DNA of 18,795 nucleotides. It comes from JBPBPI01 sp050954885. Lineage in GTDB: Bacteria; Pseudomonadota; Alphaproteobacteria; Caedimonadales; Caedimonadaceae. The stretch lies in NCBI GenBank assembly GCA_050954885.1, contig JBPBPI010000016.1:1-18795 (forward strand). The letters are read 5' to 3'. The notes beneath the pieces were generated by a model. It ran no database searches, had not been told where the DNA came from, and was given only the letters and a program-made list of their open reading frames with translations. The position numbers and the translations under genes are program-made. Below are positions 1 to 7,937 of this stretch, in pieces (the stretch's first letter is position 1; every line of letters starts with the position of its first letter).

Positions 1-55
1 GCGACAAATACTCAACAACACGAGACCGTAAATCTGTACTATATCCGTAACTCAT
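1..55 (-). CDS. IS630-type transposase, N-terminal fragment (runs off window)
   Basis: Reading leftward from an ATG at 55, the frame is open to the window edge and gives 18 residues, MSYGYSTDLRSRVVEYLS. The pattern Y-S-x-D-L-R-x-R-V-V is what IS630/Tc1-like transposases show at the start of their N-terminal helix-turn-helix domain. The catalytic DDE domain would lie outside the window. An AGGG sits directly against the ATG, so ribosome-site spacing is poor and gives little support to the start. No terminal inverted repeat can be confirmed because the other end is not visible. The family call rests on a short but characteristic peptide; whether the element is intact cannot be judged. Confidence 0.55.
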   Translation of the reverse strand, partial: MSYGYSTDLRSRVVEYLS

Positions 56-155
56 CCCTATTTATAACATTGAGTAATTATATAAGCAATTAGCTATAGA
101 TTGTTCTATTCTGTCTATTTTAAACATTGATCAACTTGTCGCCATAGCAGAAATA

Positions 156-205
156 TGGTACCTAACAACTGTGGTGCCAAAATGAAATATGTTATGTTGA
201 TATAA
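156..205 (+). promoter_or_regulatory. dnaX leader: hairpin plus 7-codon upstream ORF
   Basis: A 7-bp stem pairs 156-162 (TGGTACC) with 173-179 (GGTGCCA) around a 10-nt loop; one pair is G-T. There is no following T-run, so it is not a standard terminator. Directly after it an ATG at 182 opens a seven-codon frame (MKYVMLI) whose TAA at 203-205 abuts the dnaX ATG at 206. dnaX itself has no clear Shine-Dalgarno sequence, so reinitiation from this mini-ORF is conceivable. This is inference from arrangement only; both elements are short enough to occur by chance. Confidence 0.25.
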
Positions 206-2206
206 ATGGCTCTTTCTCCTTCTGATTTTTCTCAAAAATCATCTTTACATCGTGTGTTGGCACGCAAGTATCGTCCTGTGACATTTAAAGATTTGATTGG
301 TCAAGAATCATCAGTTCAAGTTTTGACCAACAGTATTGAGATGGATCGCCTGCCCCATGCTATTCTTTTAACAGGCATCAGAGGCGTTGGAAAAACCACG
401 ATCGCACGTATTATTGCACGTTCTTTGAATTGTATTGGCGCCACCGGTCAAGGCGGACCGACGGCTTCTCCTTGCGGCCTTTGTAAGCCTTGTGTTGCCA
501 TCACCGAAGATCGTCACATTGATGTGATTGAAATGGATGCCGCCAGTCGAACCGGTGTTGAAGATGTACGCGAAGTGATTGAAGGCGGCCGTTACAAGGC
601 TGTATCCGCACGATATAAAGTTTATATTATCGATGAAGTTCATATGCTGTCCAAAAATGCTTTCAACGCTTTTTTGAAAACTCTTGAAGAACCATCCCGC
701 CATTTAATTTTTATCTTTGCCACCACTGAACTAAATAAGGTGCCGGAGACAATTCAATCCAGATGTATGCGACTGCCCTTAAGACGCATCGAACTGAATA
801 CGTTGATTGATTATTTCAAAGATATTACCCATCGCGAGGGCATGAAAATTGACCAAGGTGCCCTCACCCTCATTGCACGTGCGGCCGATGGATCTGTCCG
901 CGATGGTCTGTCTTTGCTAGATCAAGCTATGGCCCTTTGCGAGGGTAATGTGGATGAATCTTCTGTTTTAAACATGTTGGGTTTTAGCGACCGCAGTTTA
1001 CTGTTTAATCTTTTTGTGGCTTTCATTCAGGGACAGTCCCAAGAAACCTTACAATTCTTTCATCAAATGTATTTAAACGGCGCAGATCCGCTGATGGTCT
1101 TACATGATTTAATGGATTTTGCTCATTGGCTCAGCCTTTGTAAAATGACGGTGACATCTACCTTCTATCCAGGCCTTGACGAATCTTATCGACCAAAAGT
1201 TGAGATGCTTATTGAGAATCTTTCTTTCCCCTTATTATCACGATGTTGGCAAACTTTATTAAAAGGAACACAAGAAACTGCTTTGGCACCGTCGACCAAA
1301 CAAGCCGTTGAGATTGTTCTTTTAAGGCTTTGTTTTTTGTCCGCGCTTCCCACGGTTGATGACGTTATTCAACATTTATCCGAAAATCCAACTTCAGACC
1401 AACCTCTTGAAATTGAAGGCAAAGCACTGCAAAAAATTGCTTTGGATATTCCTTCATTTTTTGACATGTCAGACACGCCAGAAATTGTAACATCTCAAAA
1501 TGTATCAATTGACCATGAATTAACCGAAACTAAAAAAGTTAAAAATATCAAAAAGCTAAAAAGTGTTCAAAATGATGAAAGTGAAGCAAAAGCTATACTT
1601 GAAAAACCTGTTGTTGATCTTAAAGTTTCATCTCGTGATGAAGAAAAATTAGAGACAACTACCACAGATACACTTGAAAATTCAGATGCTGATACAGTGG
1701 GTCACATTGATGAGACAGATTATAGTGAGGAAAACATTGAAACAGATGATTTATCTACAGAATCATTGTCTCTTTTTTCTGATATTGAAACCATAGCGCC
1801 ATCATCTAAAATTTTAGATGATAAGATTCCATCATCTTCAGCATTACTGCCTGCGGCCTTTCAGGATGTACTTAAGTTACTCAATGACAAGCGAGAAATG
1901 ATTTTAAAAAATTATCTTGAAAATGATAGTCACCTTATTTCTTATGAACCTGGAAAAATTTGTTTGCGCTTTACATCAGGGGTGCCTAAAGATACAACAC
2001 GTCGATTAAAAGATTTACTAACCACCTGGACGAATATACCTTGGACAGTTAGTATGAGCGAAGAATCTGGTGAACCTACTGTTCGTGACCAAACCCAGAA
2101 AAAAAAGGCAAAGAAGCGAACAGAACTTTTAGAATTACCTCTTGTTCAATCGGCTTTGGCAGCTTTTCCAGAAGCTGAAATTGACGATGTTGAAGATCAC
2201 CCTTAA
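206..2206 (+). CDS. dnaX: DNA polymerase III subunit gamma/tau
   Basis: This is the clamp-loader ATPase that loads the beta sliding clamp and, through its C-terminal part, ties the loader to polymerase and helicase. Walker A (GIRGVGKTT) lies at residues 57-65. The zinc cysteines are C76, C90, C93 and C96, Walker B with DEVH is at 143-146, and the SRC arginine-finger motif is at 185-187. A long acidic, low-complexity linker (about 375-540) leads to a C-terminal domain at about 545-630. Length (666 aa) fits a full tau. The start codon follows a 7-codon mini-ORF and lacks a clear ribosome site. It is followed by ybaB and recR, the usual order. A 22-bp palindrome lies in the linker and an in-frame A AAA AAG heptamer near the end; a shift there would not create a short gamma form. 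Confidence 0.97.
   Translation: MALSPSDFSQKSSLHRVLARKYRPVTFKDLIGQESSVQVLTNSIEMDRLPHAILLTGIRGVGKTTIARIIARSLNCIGATGQGGPTASPCGLCKPCVAITEDRHIDVIEMDAASRTGVEDVREVIEGGRYKAVSARYKVYIIDEVHMLSKNAFNAFLKTLEEPSRHLIFIFATTELNKVPETIQSRCMRLPLRRIELNTLIDYFKDITHREGMKIDQGALTLIARAADGSVRDGLSLLDQAMALCEGNVDESSVLNMLGFSDRSLLFNLFVAFIQGQSQETLQFFHQMYLNGADPLMVLHDLMDFAHWLSLCKMTVTSTFYPGLDESYRPKVEMLIENLSFPLLSRCWQTLLKGTQETALAPSTKQAVEIVLLRLCFLSALPTVDDVIQHLSENPTSDQPLEIEGKALQKIALDIPSFFDMSDTPEIVTSQNVSIDHELTETKKVKNIKKLKSVQNDESEAKAILEKPVVDLKVSSRDEEKLETTTTDTLENSDADTVGHIDETDYSEENIETDDLSTESLSLFSDIETIAPSSKILDDKIPSSSALLPAAFQDVLKLLNDKREMILKNYLENDSHLISYEPGKICLRFTSGVPKDTTRRLKDLLTTWTNIPWTVSMSEESGEPTVRDQTQKKKAKKRTELLELPLVQSALAAFPEAEIDDVEDHP
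1801..1822. repeat. 22-bp perfect palindrome inside dnaX
   Basis: Positions 1801-1811 are the exact reverse complement of 1812-1822, with no spacer (ATCATCTAAAA then its complement). It encodes residues of the low-complexity DnaX linker around S533-D539, where the protein sequence is under little constraint. As RNA it could fold into a hairpin of about nine pairs with a small A/T loop. No slippery heptamer in the right frame lies just upstream, so a role in frameshifting is not supported. Confidence 0.8.
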
Positions 2207-2216
2207 GGAAAAAATG

Positions 2217-2540
2217 ATGAAAAATATTGGACAATTGATGAAACAAGCCCAAGAGATGCAATCCAAGATGGCGGCGGCTCAAGAAGAAGTTTCAAAAATA
2301 ACCGCTGAAGGGCGTTCTGGTGGATCCATGATCACTGTTACCCTCAATGGCAAAGGTGAAATGCAAGGCATTAAAATTGACCCTTCACTCCTGACGCCCG
2401 ATGATGTAGAAATTTTAGAAGATCTCATTGTGGCCGCTCACAGCGATGCCAAAAGCAAAGTTGATACCCGCGCCAATGAAGAAATGTCTAAGGTCACAGG
2501 GGGATTACAACTGCCAGCCGGCATGAAACTTCCTTTTTAA
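2217..2540 (+). CDS. ybaB: YbaB/EbfC family nucleoid-associated protein
   Basis: This is a small DNA-binding, nucleoid-associated protein of about 107 aa that forms dimers and is almost always encoded between dnaX and recR. The N-terminus (MKNIGQLMKQAQEMQSKM) has the family's amphipathic MKQAQxMQ helix. The middle carries the usual G-x-G-x-M/V-x-V-x-x-N-G strand pattern, and the C-terminus ends in a PxGMKLPF-type tail. Two ATGs stand in tandem at 2214 and 2217. I chose 2217 because AAGGA at 2205-2209 is then 7 nt away and the protein aligns better with family starts; 2214 would add one Met. It begins 10 nt after the dnaX stop, so the genes are probably cotranscribed. Confidence 0.93.
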   Translation: MKNIGQLMKQAQEMQSKMAAAQEEVSKITAEGRSGGSMITVTLNGKGEMQGIKIDPSLLTPDDVEILEDLIVAAHSDAKSKVDTRANEEMSKVTGGLQLPAGMKLPF

Positions 2541-2542
2541 TC

Positions 2543-3142
2543 ATGTACGCAAAAGATCTTCAAGGACTGATTCAATACCTCGCCAAGCTACCTGGTTTGG
2601 GGCCTCGTTCAGGACGACGTGCGGCACTTCATCTTTTAAGGCATCAAGAAAACTTGATGATACCGTTGATTGAATCCCTGCGTCACGTGCGTGAAAATAT
2701 CAAGTCTTGTTCTGCTTGCAGCAATTATGACACTGTTGATCCGTGTCAATTATGTTGTGATCCCAATCGCGATTCACGTTTGATTTGTGTGGTTGAAAGT
2801 GTGGCAGATTTATGGGCTTTAGAACGTTCTTCGTCTTTCAAAGGCAAATATCATGTTCTGGGTGGAACACTTTCGGCACTAGATGGTATTCAACCGGAAG
2901 ATCTTAAAATTCCATTACTTTTGCAACGCATTAAAGATGATCATGTTCAAGAAGTTATTTTAGCTTTAAACGTCACTGTCGATGGTCAAACGACCGCTCA
3001 TTATCTAGCAGATCGTCTTGAAAACTTGTCCATTAAAGTAACAGCTTTAGCCCATGGTGTCCCCATGGGTGGTGAGTTGGATTATTTAGATGATGGGACA
3101 CTGACCGCTGCTTTACGGGCGCGTCGCGATATGTTGACTTAA
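2543..3142 (+). CDS. recR: Recombination mediator protein RecR
   Basis: RecR acts with RecO (and RecF) to load RecA at single-strand gaps. The N-terminal helix-hairpin-helix (LPGLGPRSGRRAALHLL) spans about 16-32. The zinc finger uses C56, C59, C68 and C71 in the family CxxC...CxxC arrangement, and a Toprim domain begins at RLICVVES (79-86). A Walker-like G-V-P-M-G-G-E-L segment lies near 172-179, and the protein ends in ALRARR as usual. Length (199 aa) is normal. The ATG lies only 2 nt after the ybaB stop with no ribosome site of its own, so translation is probably coupled. Confidence 0.97.
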   Translation: MYAKDLQGLIQYLAKLPGLGPRSGRRAALHLLRHQENLMIPLIESLRHVRENIKSCSACSNYDTVDPCQLCCDPNRDSRLICVVESVADLWALERSSSFKGKYHVLGGTLSALDGIQPEDLKIPLLLQRIKDDHVQEVILALNVTVDGQTTAHYLADRLENLSIKVTALAHGVPMGGELDYLDDGTLTAALRARRDMLT

Positions 3143-3219
3143 CCTGTTTCTTCTAAGACTTGACCAATTCTTTTAAATTTTAATTTAACGATTGCCAACT
3201 TTAGACAAGCACATTAATA

Positions 3220-4605
3220 ATGTTGTTTTTAAATACAGTTATTGGCAACTCAGGAAATATCGCCTTGGCAGAAAAAGACAACCCCCCCTTTGGTCTCGTC
3301 CGAACGACCTCGTTTGTTGTCGGCAATGTCGTCGGCACCAGCGTTCTTTTGTTGCCTGCGGTTTTAGGCAAATATGGCTCTATAAGTTTGTTGGGTTGGC
3401 TTTTTACATCAGTTGGTGCTTTGTTTTTAGCTCATATTTTTGCACAACTCAGTCGTCGTATGCCTCAAACAGGTGGGCCTTATGCTTATTGTCGTCAAGC
3501 CTTTGGCGATTTTGTAGGCTTCCAAATGGCTTGGTCATATTGGATTGCCAATTGGGTTAGTAATGCCGCTGTTGCGATCGCCTTTGTCAATTTTGCCAGT
3601 CAACTATGGCCGGCTTTGGGACAATCACCTTTATATTCTTTGGTAGCCTCTCTTTCCACTTTATGGCTTTTGACTGGTATTAATTGCATCAGCTTAAAAT
3701 GTATTGGCAATCTTCAAGTTATCACCACTGTTTTGAAACTCTTACCTTTAGGTATTATTACTATTTTTGGCTCTTTTTACATTGATTTTAACAATTTTTT
3801 TCCTCTAACACTTGGCAACGTGTCACCCTTTACAGCCATTGGAGCCGCGGCCACAGCAACACTTTTCAGCTTTATGGGCCTTGAAACCGCAACGGTACCG
3901 GCAGGAGCTGTCAAAGATCCTCAAAAAACCATTCCGCGTGCCACTCTCCTCGGTACCTCTATTTCTGCCATCTTATATATTTGGTCTTGTGTGGTTATTT
4001 TTGGGGTTCTAAGTCCTGAAAAAGCCGCTCTCTCATCTTCACCCTTTTCAGATGTAGGGGCACTGCTGTTTGGCTCAACGGCTGAAAAAATAATTATTGC
4101 CTGTGCCGCATTATCTTGTTTTGGCACATTAAACGGTTGGATTTTACTACAAGGACAGGTGCCTTACGCAGCGGCTCAAGATCACTTATTTCCGAAGATT
4201 TTTGCGCGCCTTTCAAACCGAGGATTGCCTGTTTTTGGTCTTGTATTTTCAAGTATTTTGATCAGCATTTTGTTAATTTTTAATTATGAAGCAGGTCTTG
4301 TAGACCAATTCAATTTTATTGTGACATTAACCACCTTTGCCATCCTCCAGCCCTACTTATATTCCAGTGCGGCTGAGCTATTTTTTATGTTCCGTGACGC
4401 CCAAACTATTTCACAACCTTACCTGTGGCGTAATGTTATCATCACGACTTTGGCACTTTTATATACAATTTGGACGGTTGTTGGCGCAGGGGCTGAAATT
4501 GTATATTTGGGAACATTTCTACTGCTTGGCGGTATACCTGTTTATATCTGGCTTAAAGTTCAACAACTTAAAACAGAATCTTTTAAAACACGAGAAATGC
4601 TATGA
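3220..4605 (+). CDS. APC-superfamily amino acid/polyamine transporter
   Basis: This is a polytopic membrane protein with about 12 predicted helices and the APC layout seen in AdiC, ArcD and PotE-type exchangers. The helix-1 loop reads GNVVGTSVLLLP (35-46), where AdiC-type antiporters have G-S-G, and PQTGGPYAY follows at about 82-90. The F-S-F-M-G-L-E motif of helix 6 and P-x-x-T-I-P-R are also present. Substrate cannot be told from sequence; arginine, agmatine or another amino acid is possible. The ATG at 3220 has no ribosome site. A TTG at 3265 preceded by AGGA (3252-3255) would give MAEKDNPPFGLVRTT, closer to family N-termini, so the true start may be there. The stop overlaps fabD by ATGA. 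Confidence 0.85.
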   Translation: MLFLNTVIGNSGNIALAEKDNPPFGLVRTTSFVVGNVVGTSVLLLPAVLGKYGSISLLGWLFTSVGALFLAHIFAQLSRRMPQTGGPYAYCRQAFGDFVGFQMAWSYWIANWVSNAAVAIAFVNFASQLWPALGQSPLYSLVASLSTLWLLTGINCISLKCIGNLQVITTVLKLLPLGIITIFGSFYIDFNNFFPLTLGNVSPFTAIGAAATATLFSFMGLETATVPAGAVKDPQKTIPRATLLGTSISAILYIWSCVVIFGVLSPEKAALSSSPFSDVGALLFGSTAEKIIIACAALSCFGTLNGWILLQGQVPYAAAQDHLFPKIFARLSNRGLPVFGLVFSSILISILLIFNYEAGLVDQFNFIVTLTTFAILQPYLYSSAAELFFMFRDAQTISQPYLWRNVIITTLALLYTIWTVVGAGAEIVYLGTFLLLGGIPVYIWLKVQQLKTESFKTREML

Positions 4606-5540
4606 ACGCTTTTATTTTTCCAGGTCAAGGGTCTCAATTTGTGGGTATGGGACGTGATTTATATGACAATTTTTTGACCGCACGTGAGATTTTTCAGGAA
4701 ATTGATGAAACGTTAAAACAAAACTTATCAAAATTGATGTTTGAAGGACCTCTTGAGACATTGACACTGACAGAAAATACCCAGCCAGCTCTTATGGCTG
4801 TCAGCCTTGCTTTAATTCATGTTCTAAAAAAAGATGCTAACTTTAATATTTTTGAAAAAGTGAGTTACATGGCCGGTCATTCGTTGGGTGAATATAGCGC
4901 GCTCGCCAGTGCCGATGTTTTGACCGTTTCTCAAACCGCACGTCTTTTAAGACAGCGCGGCAATGCTATGCAGCAAGCAGTTCCCTTGGGGCAAGGCAGT
5001 ATGGTGGCCTTAATTGGTGCAGATTTGGATCAAGCTGAGGTCATTGCTTTAAAATCAGCTCAAGGAGATGTTTGTGAGGTTGCTAATGACAACGCCCCCG
5101 GACAGGTTGTTTTAAGCGGTGATAAAACAGCCCTAGATCGTGTTTTGGATATTGCTAAAGAATATGGCATTAAACGTGCTATTTCCTTGCCTGTCAGTGC
5201 ACCCTTTCACAGTTCTTTAATGATGCCTGCGGCTGAAAAAATGTCTGCTATTTTACAAAACGAGACCTTTCATCTGCCTAAAGTTCCTATAATTGTCAAC
5301 GTAACTGCCCAGGCTGAATCTAATCCTGAACATTTAAAATGTTGTTTGATTGAACAAATTTCAGGTCGCGTGCGGTGGCGTGAATCGATTTTAAGCCTCA
5401 AAAATCTGGGTATTAAAAATGTCATTGAAGTTGGTGCTGGCAAAGTTTTGTCAGGTCTTACCAAAAGAATTGATCCTGATTTAGAAGCACATTCGCTTCA
5501 AAGTCCTGGGGACATTGATTCATTTATTAAAATTTTTTAA
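4602..5540 (+). CDS. fabD: Malonyl-CoA:ACP transacylase
   Basis: The enzyme transfers malonyl from CoA to acyl carrier protein, supplying the two-carbon donor for fatty-acid synthesis in the cytoplasm. The start shows the family's FPGQGSQ (6-12, with the oxyanion-hole Gln). The nucleophile elbow GHSLG lies at 92-96 (S94), RxxRG at about 116-120 and the catalytic His in PVSAPFHS (H203). Length (312 aa) is typical. The ATG overlaps the preceding transporter's stop (ATGA), so the two are probably translationally coupled. fabG, acpP and fabF follow on the same strand. Confidence 0.97.
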   Translation: MNAFIFPGQGSQFVGMGRDLYDNFLTAREIFQEIDETLKQNLSKLMFEGPLETLTLTENTQPALMAVSLALIHVLKKDANFNIFEKVSYMAGHSLGEYSALASADVLTVSQTARLLRQRGNAMQQAVPLGQGSMVALIGADLDQAEVIALKSAQGDVCEVANDNAPGQVVLSGDKTALDRVLDIAKEYGIKRAISLPVSAPFHSSLMMPAAEKMSAILQNETFHLPKVPIIVNVTAQAESNPEHLKCCLIEQISGRVRWRESILSLKNLGIKNVIEVGAGKVLSGLTKRIDPDLEAHSLQSPGDIDSFIKIF

Positions 5541-5551
5541 GGAGTCAGTTT

Positions 5552-6289
5552 ATGTTTTCACTTCAAGGAAAAAAAGCGCTCATCACAGGGGCTTCAGGGG
5601 GCATTGGATCTGCTATTGCCACATTATTACATCAACAAGGTGCAGAAATTACCATCTCTGGCACGCGCCTTGAAGCTTTGGAAAACATCGCCTCAACCCT
5701 TGGGGATCGTTGTCATATTTTGACTTGTAACTTAAGCGATAATCAGGCGGTTGAGACACTTGTCCCCCAAGCTGAAAAATTAATGGGGTCTTTGGATATT
5801 TTGGTCAACAATGCTGGAATGACACGGGATAATTTGCTTTTACGGATGAAAGAAGAAGATTTTGATACGGTTCTTCAAATAAATCTGAAATCTGCTTTTT
5901 TATTGATGCGCTCAGCCATTAAAGGCATGATGAAGCAACGTCAAGGCCGCATTATTAATATTTCGTCCATCGTTGGTGTCACTGGAAATCCAGGTCAGAC
6001 CAATTATTGTGCATCTAAAGCGGGACTGATCGGCATGACAAAATCTTTGGCTCAAGAAATTGCCTCACGAGGAATAACAGTCAATTGTCTTGCACCTGGT
6101 TTTATTGAATCATCGATGACAGATATTTTAACACCAGAACAAAGACAGAAGATTAATCAATCAATTCCTTTGGGACGCATTGGGTTGCCTCAAGAGATTG
6201 CGGCTGGTGTTGCCTATTTAGCCAGCGACGAAGCAGCTTATATCACCGGACAAACCTTGCATATTAATGGCGGAATGGCGATGATTTGA
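5552..6289 (+). CDS. fabG: 3-oxoacyl-ACP reductase
   Basis: This is an NADPH-dependent short-chain dehydrogenase that reduces 3-oxoacyl-ACP to 3-hydroxyacyl-ACP in each elongation cycle. The Rossmann motif TGASGGIG is at 12-19 and NNAG at 86-89. The catalytic set is N111, S139, Y152 and K156 (in YCASK). The ending YITGQTLHINGGMAM is typical of FabG, and 245 aa is the usual size. A strong AAGGAG lies 7 nt before the ATG, and the gene begins 11 nt after fabD. Position between fabD and acpP makes FabG more likely than another dehydrogenase of the same family. Confidence 0.97.
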   Translation: MFSLQGKKALITGASGGIGSAIATLLHQQGAEITISGTRLEALENIASTLGDRCHILTCNLSDNQAVETLVPQAEKLMGSLDILVNNAGMTRDNLLLRMKEEDFDTVLQINLKSAFLLMRSAIKGMMKQRQGRIINISSIVGVTGNPGQTNYCASKAGLIGMTKSLAQEIASRGITVNCLAPGFIESSMTDILTPEQRQKINQSIPLGRIGLPQEIAAGVAYLASDEAAYITGQTLHINGGMAMI

Positions 6290-6395
6290 TTTCTCGCTTT
6301 TTCAACTAAAAACTTTATGATAGAGTGCCTTTCATATTTTGGTCTTAGGGCCTTTTAGAAAGTTTAATTGTTTTTAACTTAAAGGAAAACTTAGT

Positions 6396-6635
6396 ATGAG
6401 TGATGTTTTTGAACGTGTAAAAAAGATTATTGTTGATCAACTAGGCGTTGATGAAGTCAAGGTTACTGAAGAAGCCAATTTCATTGATGATTTGGGCGCT
6501 GATAGCTTAGACACAGTTGAATTGGTTATGGGTTTTGAAGAAGAATTTAATGTTGAGATTCCTGACGAACATGCTGAAAAAATTCGTACTGTTAAAGACA
6601 CCGTTGATTATATCAATGCGCATTCTCAAGACTAA
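6396..6635 (+). CDS. acpP: Acyl carrier protein
   Basis: This small acidic carrier (79 aa) holds growing acyl chains on a 4'-phosphopantetheine arm. The attachment site is S37 in GADSLDTVE, and the second helix and VKDTVDYI ending are typical. AAAGGA lies 9 nt before the ATG. The 106-nt gap after fabG contains a TATGAT at 6316-6321 that could be a -10 element for a separate promoter, as acpP often needs more transcript than its neighbours, but no convincing -35 accompanies it. fabF follows after 39 nt with its own ribosome site. Confidence 0.98.
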   Translation: MSDVFERVKKIIVDQLGVDEVKVTEEANFIDDLGADSLDTVELVMGFEEEFNVEIPDEHAEKIRTVKDTVDYINAHSQD

Positions 6636-6674
6636 ATTTAAAAACAATCCATCACATACATAAAGGAATTTTTT

Positions 6675-7937
6675 ATGCGACGTGTTGTTGTAACAGGAAT
6701 TGGTGCTGTAACACCTTTGGGTGGAGACATTGAGACAACTTGGAATAATTTGATTGCGAGTAAATCTGGTATCAAACAAATTCAACGATTTGATGTGTCA
6801 GATTTGCCTGTTAAGATTGCTGGATTGTTGTCTCAAGGTGAAGCACCAGGCAATTATAATCCAAATGTATGGATGGATACCAAAGAACAACGAAAAGTTG
6901 ATGACTTTATCGCCTATGGTATTGTCGCAGCTTCTCAAGCTTTGCAAGACTCTGGATGGGTTCCCGAAACAGAGGAAGATCAATACCGTTCTGGTGTTAA
7001 AATTGGCTCTGGTATTGGCGGTCTTCAAAGAATTTACGATGCTTCGATTTCTTTGGTCAATGGCGGTCCAAAACGTGTATCGCCTTTTTTTATCCCCAGC
7101 GCATTAATCAATGAAATTTCTGGTAATGTGTCAATTAAATATAAATTTAAGGGACCCAACCACGCCAATGTTACCGCGTGTTCCACAGGCGCCCATGCCA
7201 TCGGAGATGCAGCCCGTTTGATTCAAAGGGGTGATGCTGATGTTATGCTAGCGGGTGGTGCTGAAGCTGCGGTTGTGCGTATCGGTATGGCTGGATTTGC
7301 AGCTATGAAAGCATTATCAACTGGGTACAATGACACGCCTGAAAAAGCCTCTCGTCCTTGGGATCAAGCACGGGATGGTTTCGTCATGGGTGAAGGTGCC
7401 GGTGTGGTTGTGCTGGAAGAACTTGAACATGCACGCCGTCGTAATGCGCGCATCTATGGTGAGTTTGTCGGCTACGGCATGTCTGGAGATGCTTATCATA
7501 TTGCAGCTCCCGCGCCTGATGGCAATGGGGTTTTAAGATGTATGAAAAATGCGCTGACAGATGCACAGGTTAATCCTGAAGATATCGATTATATCAACGC
7601 TCATGCAACATCAACACCTGCGGGTGATGAACTGGAATTGGGCGCCATTCGACGACTTATGGGAGATGCTGTTTCTAAAGTATCAATTTCTTCGACCAAA
7701 TCTTCAATTGGTCATTTGTTAGGGGCCGCAGGGGGGGTTGAAGCAATCTTCTCTCTTTTAAGTATTTACCATCAGAAATTACCGCCAACATTAAATTTAG
7801 ATACACCTTGCGAGGCCGCAGCAGGTATCGATCTTGTGCCACATTTTGCTAAAGACAAATCTGTCAAAGTTGCTGTCTCAAATTCCTTTGGTTTTGGGGG
7901 TACAAATGCTTGCCTCGTTTTCCGTCAAATGGATTAA
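6675..7937 (+). CDS. fabF: 3-oxoacyl-ACP synthase II
   Basis: This condensing enzyme elongates acyl-ACP with malonyl-ACP. The thiolase-fold catalytic triad is visible: C169 in TACSTG, H310 in NAHATSTPAGD and H347 in SSIGHLLGAAG, with K342 nearby. GFGGTN near the C-terminus completes the family pattern. Two His rather than His/Asn partners exclude a FabH-type enzyme. Length (420 aa) is normal. AAAGGA sits 7 nt before the ATG. The last 32 nt overlap the proposed start of mltG. Confidence 0.97.
   Translation: MRRVVVTGIGAVTPLGGDIETTWNNLIASKSGIKQIQRFDVSDLPVKIAGLLSQGEAPGNYNPNVWMDTKEQRKVDDFIAYGIVAASQALQDSGWVPETEEDQYRSGVKIGSGIGGLQRIYDASISLVNGGPKRVSPFFIPSALINEISGNVSIKYKFKGPNHANVTACSTGAHAIGDAARLIQRGDADVMLAGGAEAAVVRIGMAGFAAMKALSTGYNDTPEKASRPWDQARDGFVMGEGAGVVVLEELEHARRRNARIYGEFVGYGMSGDAYHIAAPAPDGNGVLRCMKNALTDAQVNPEDIDYINAHATSTPAGDELELGAIRRLMGDAVSKVSISSTKSSIGHLLGAAGGVEAIFSLLSIYHQKLPPTLNLDTPCEAAAGIDLVPHFAKDKSVKVAVSNSFGFGGTNACLVFRQMD

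Noticed and set aside
1..205. Signal recognition particle RNA upstream of dnaX
   Set aside because: This RNA is often near dnaX in bacteria, but no GGNAGC-type conserved domain is visible, and the interval carries a transposase start.
368..703. 111-codon open frame opposite dnaX
   Set aside because: It is the complement of conserved dnaX coding sequence with no family features.
1531..1562. A-rich runs in the dnaX linker as a frameshift site
   Set aside because: The A6G run at 1532-1538 is not in the frame needed for a -1 slip, and no internal ribosome site precedes it.
2142..2216. Longer N-terminus for YbaB starting inside dnaX
   Set aside because: It would add 25 residues unlike the family, while an AAGGA site directly supports the ATG pair at 2214/2217.
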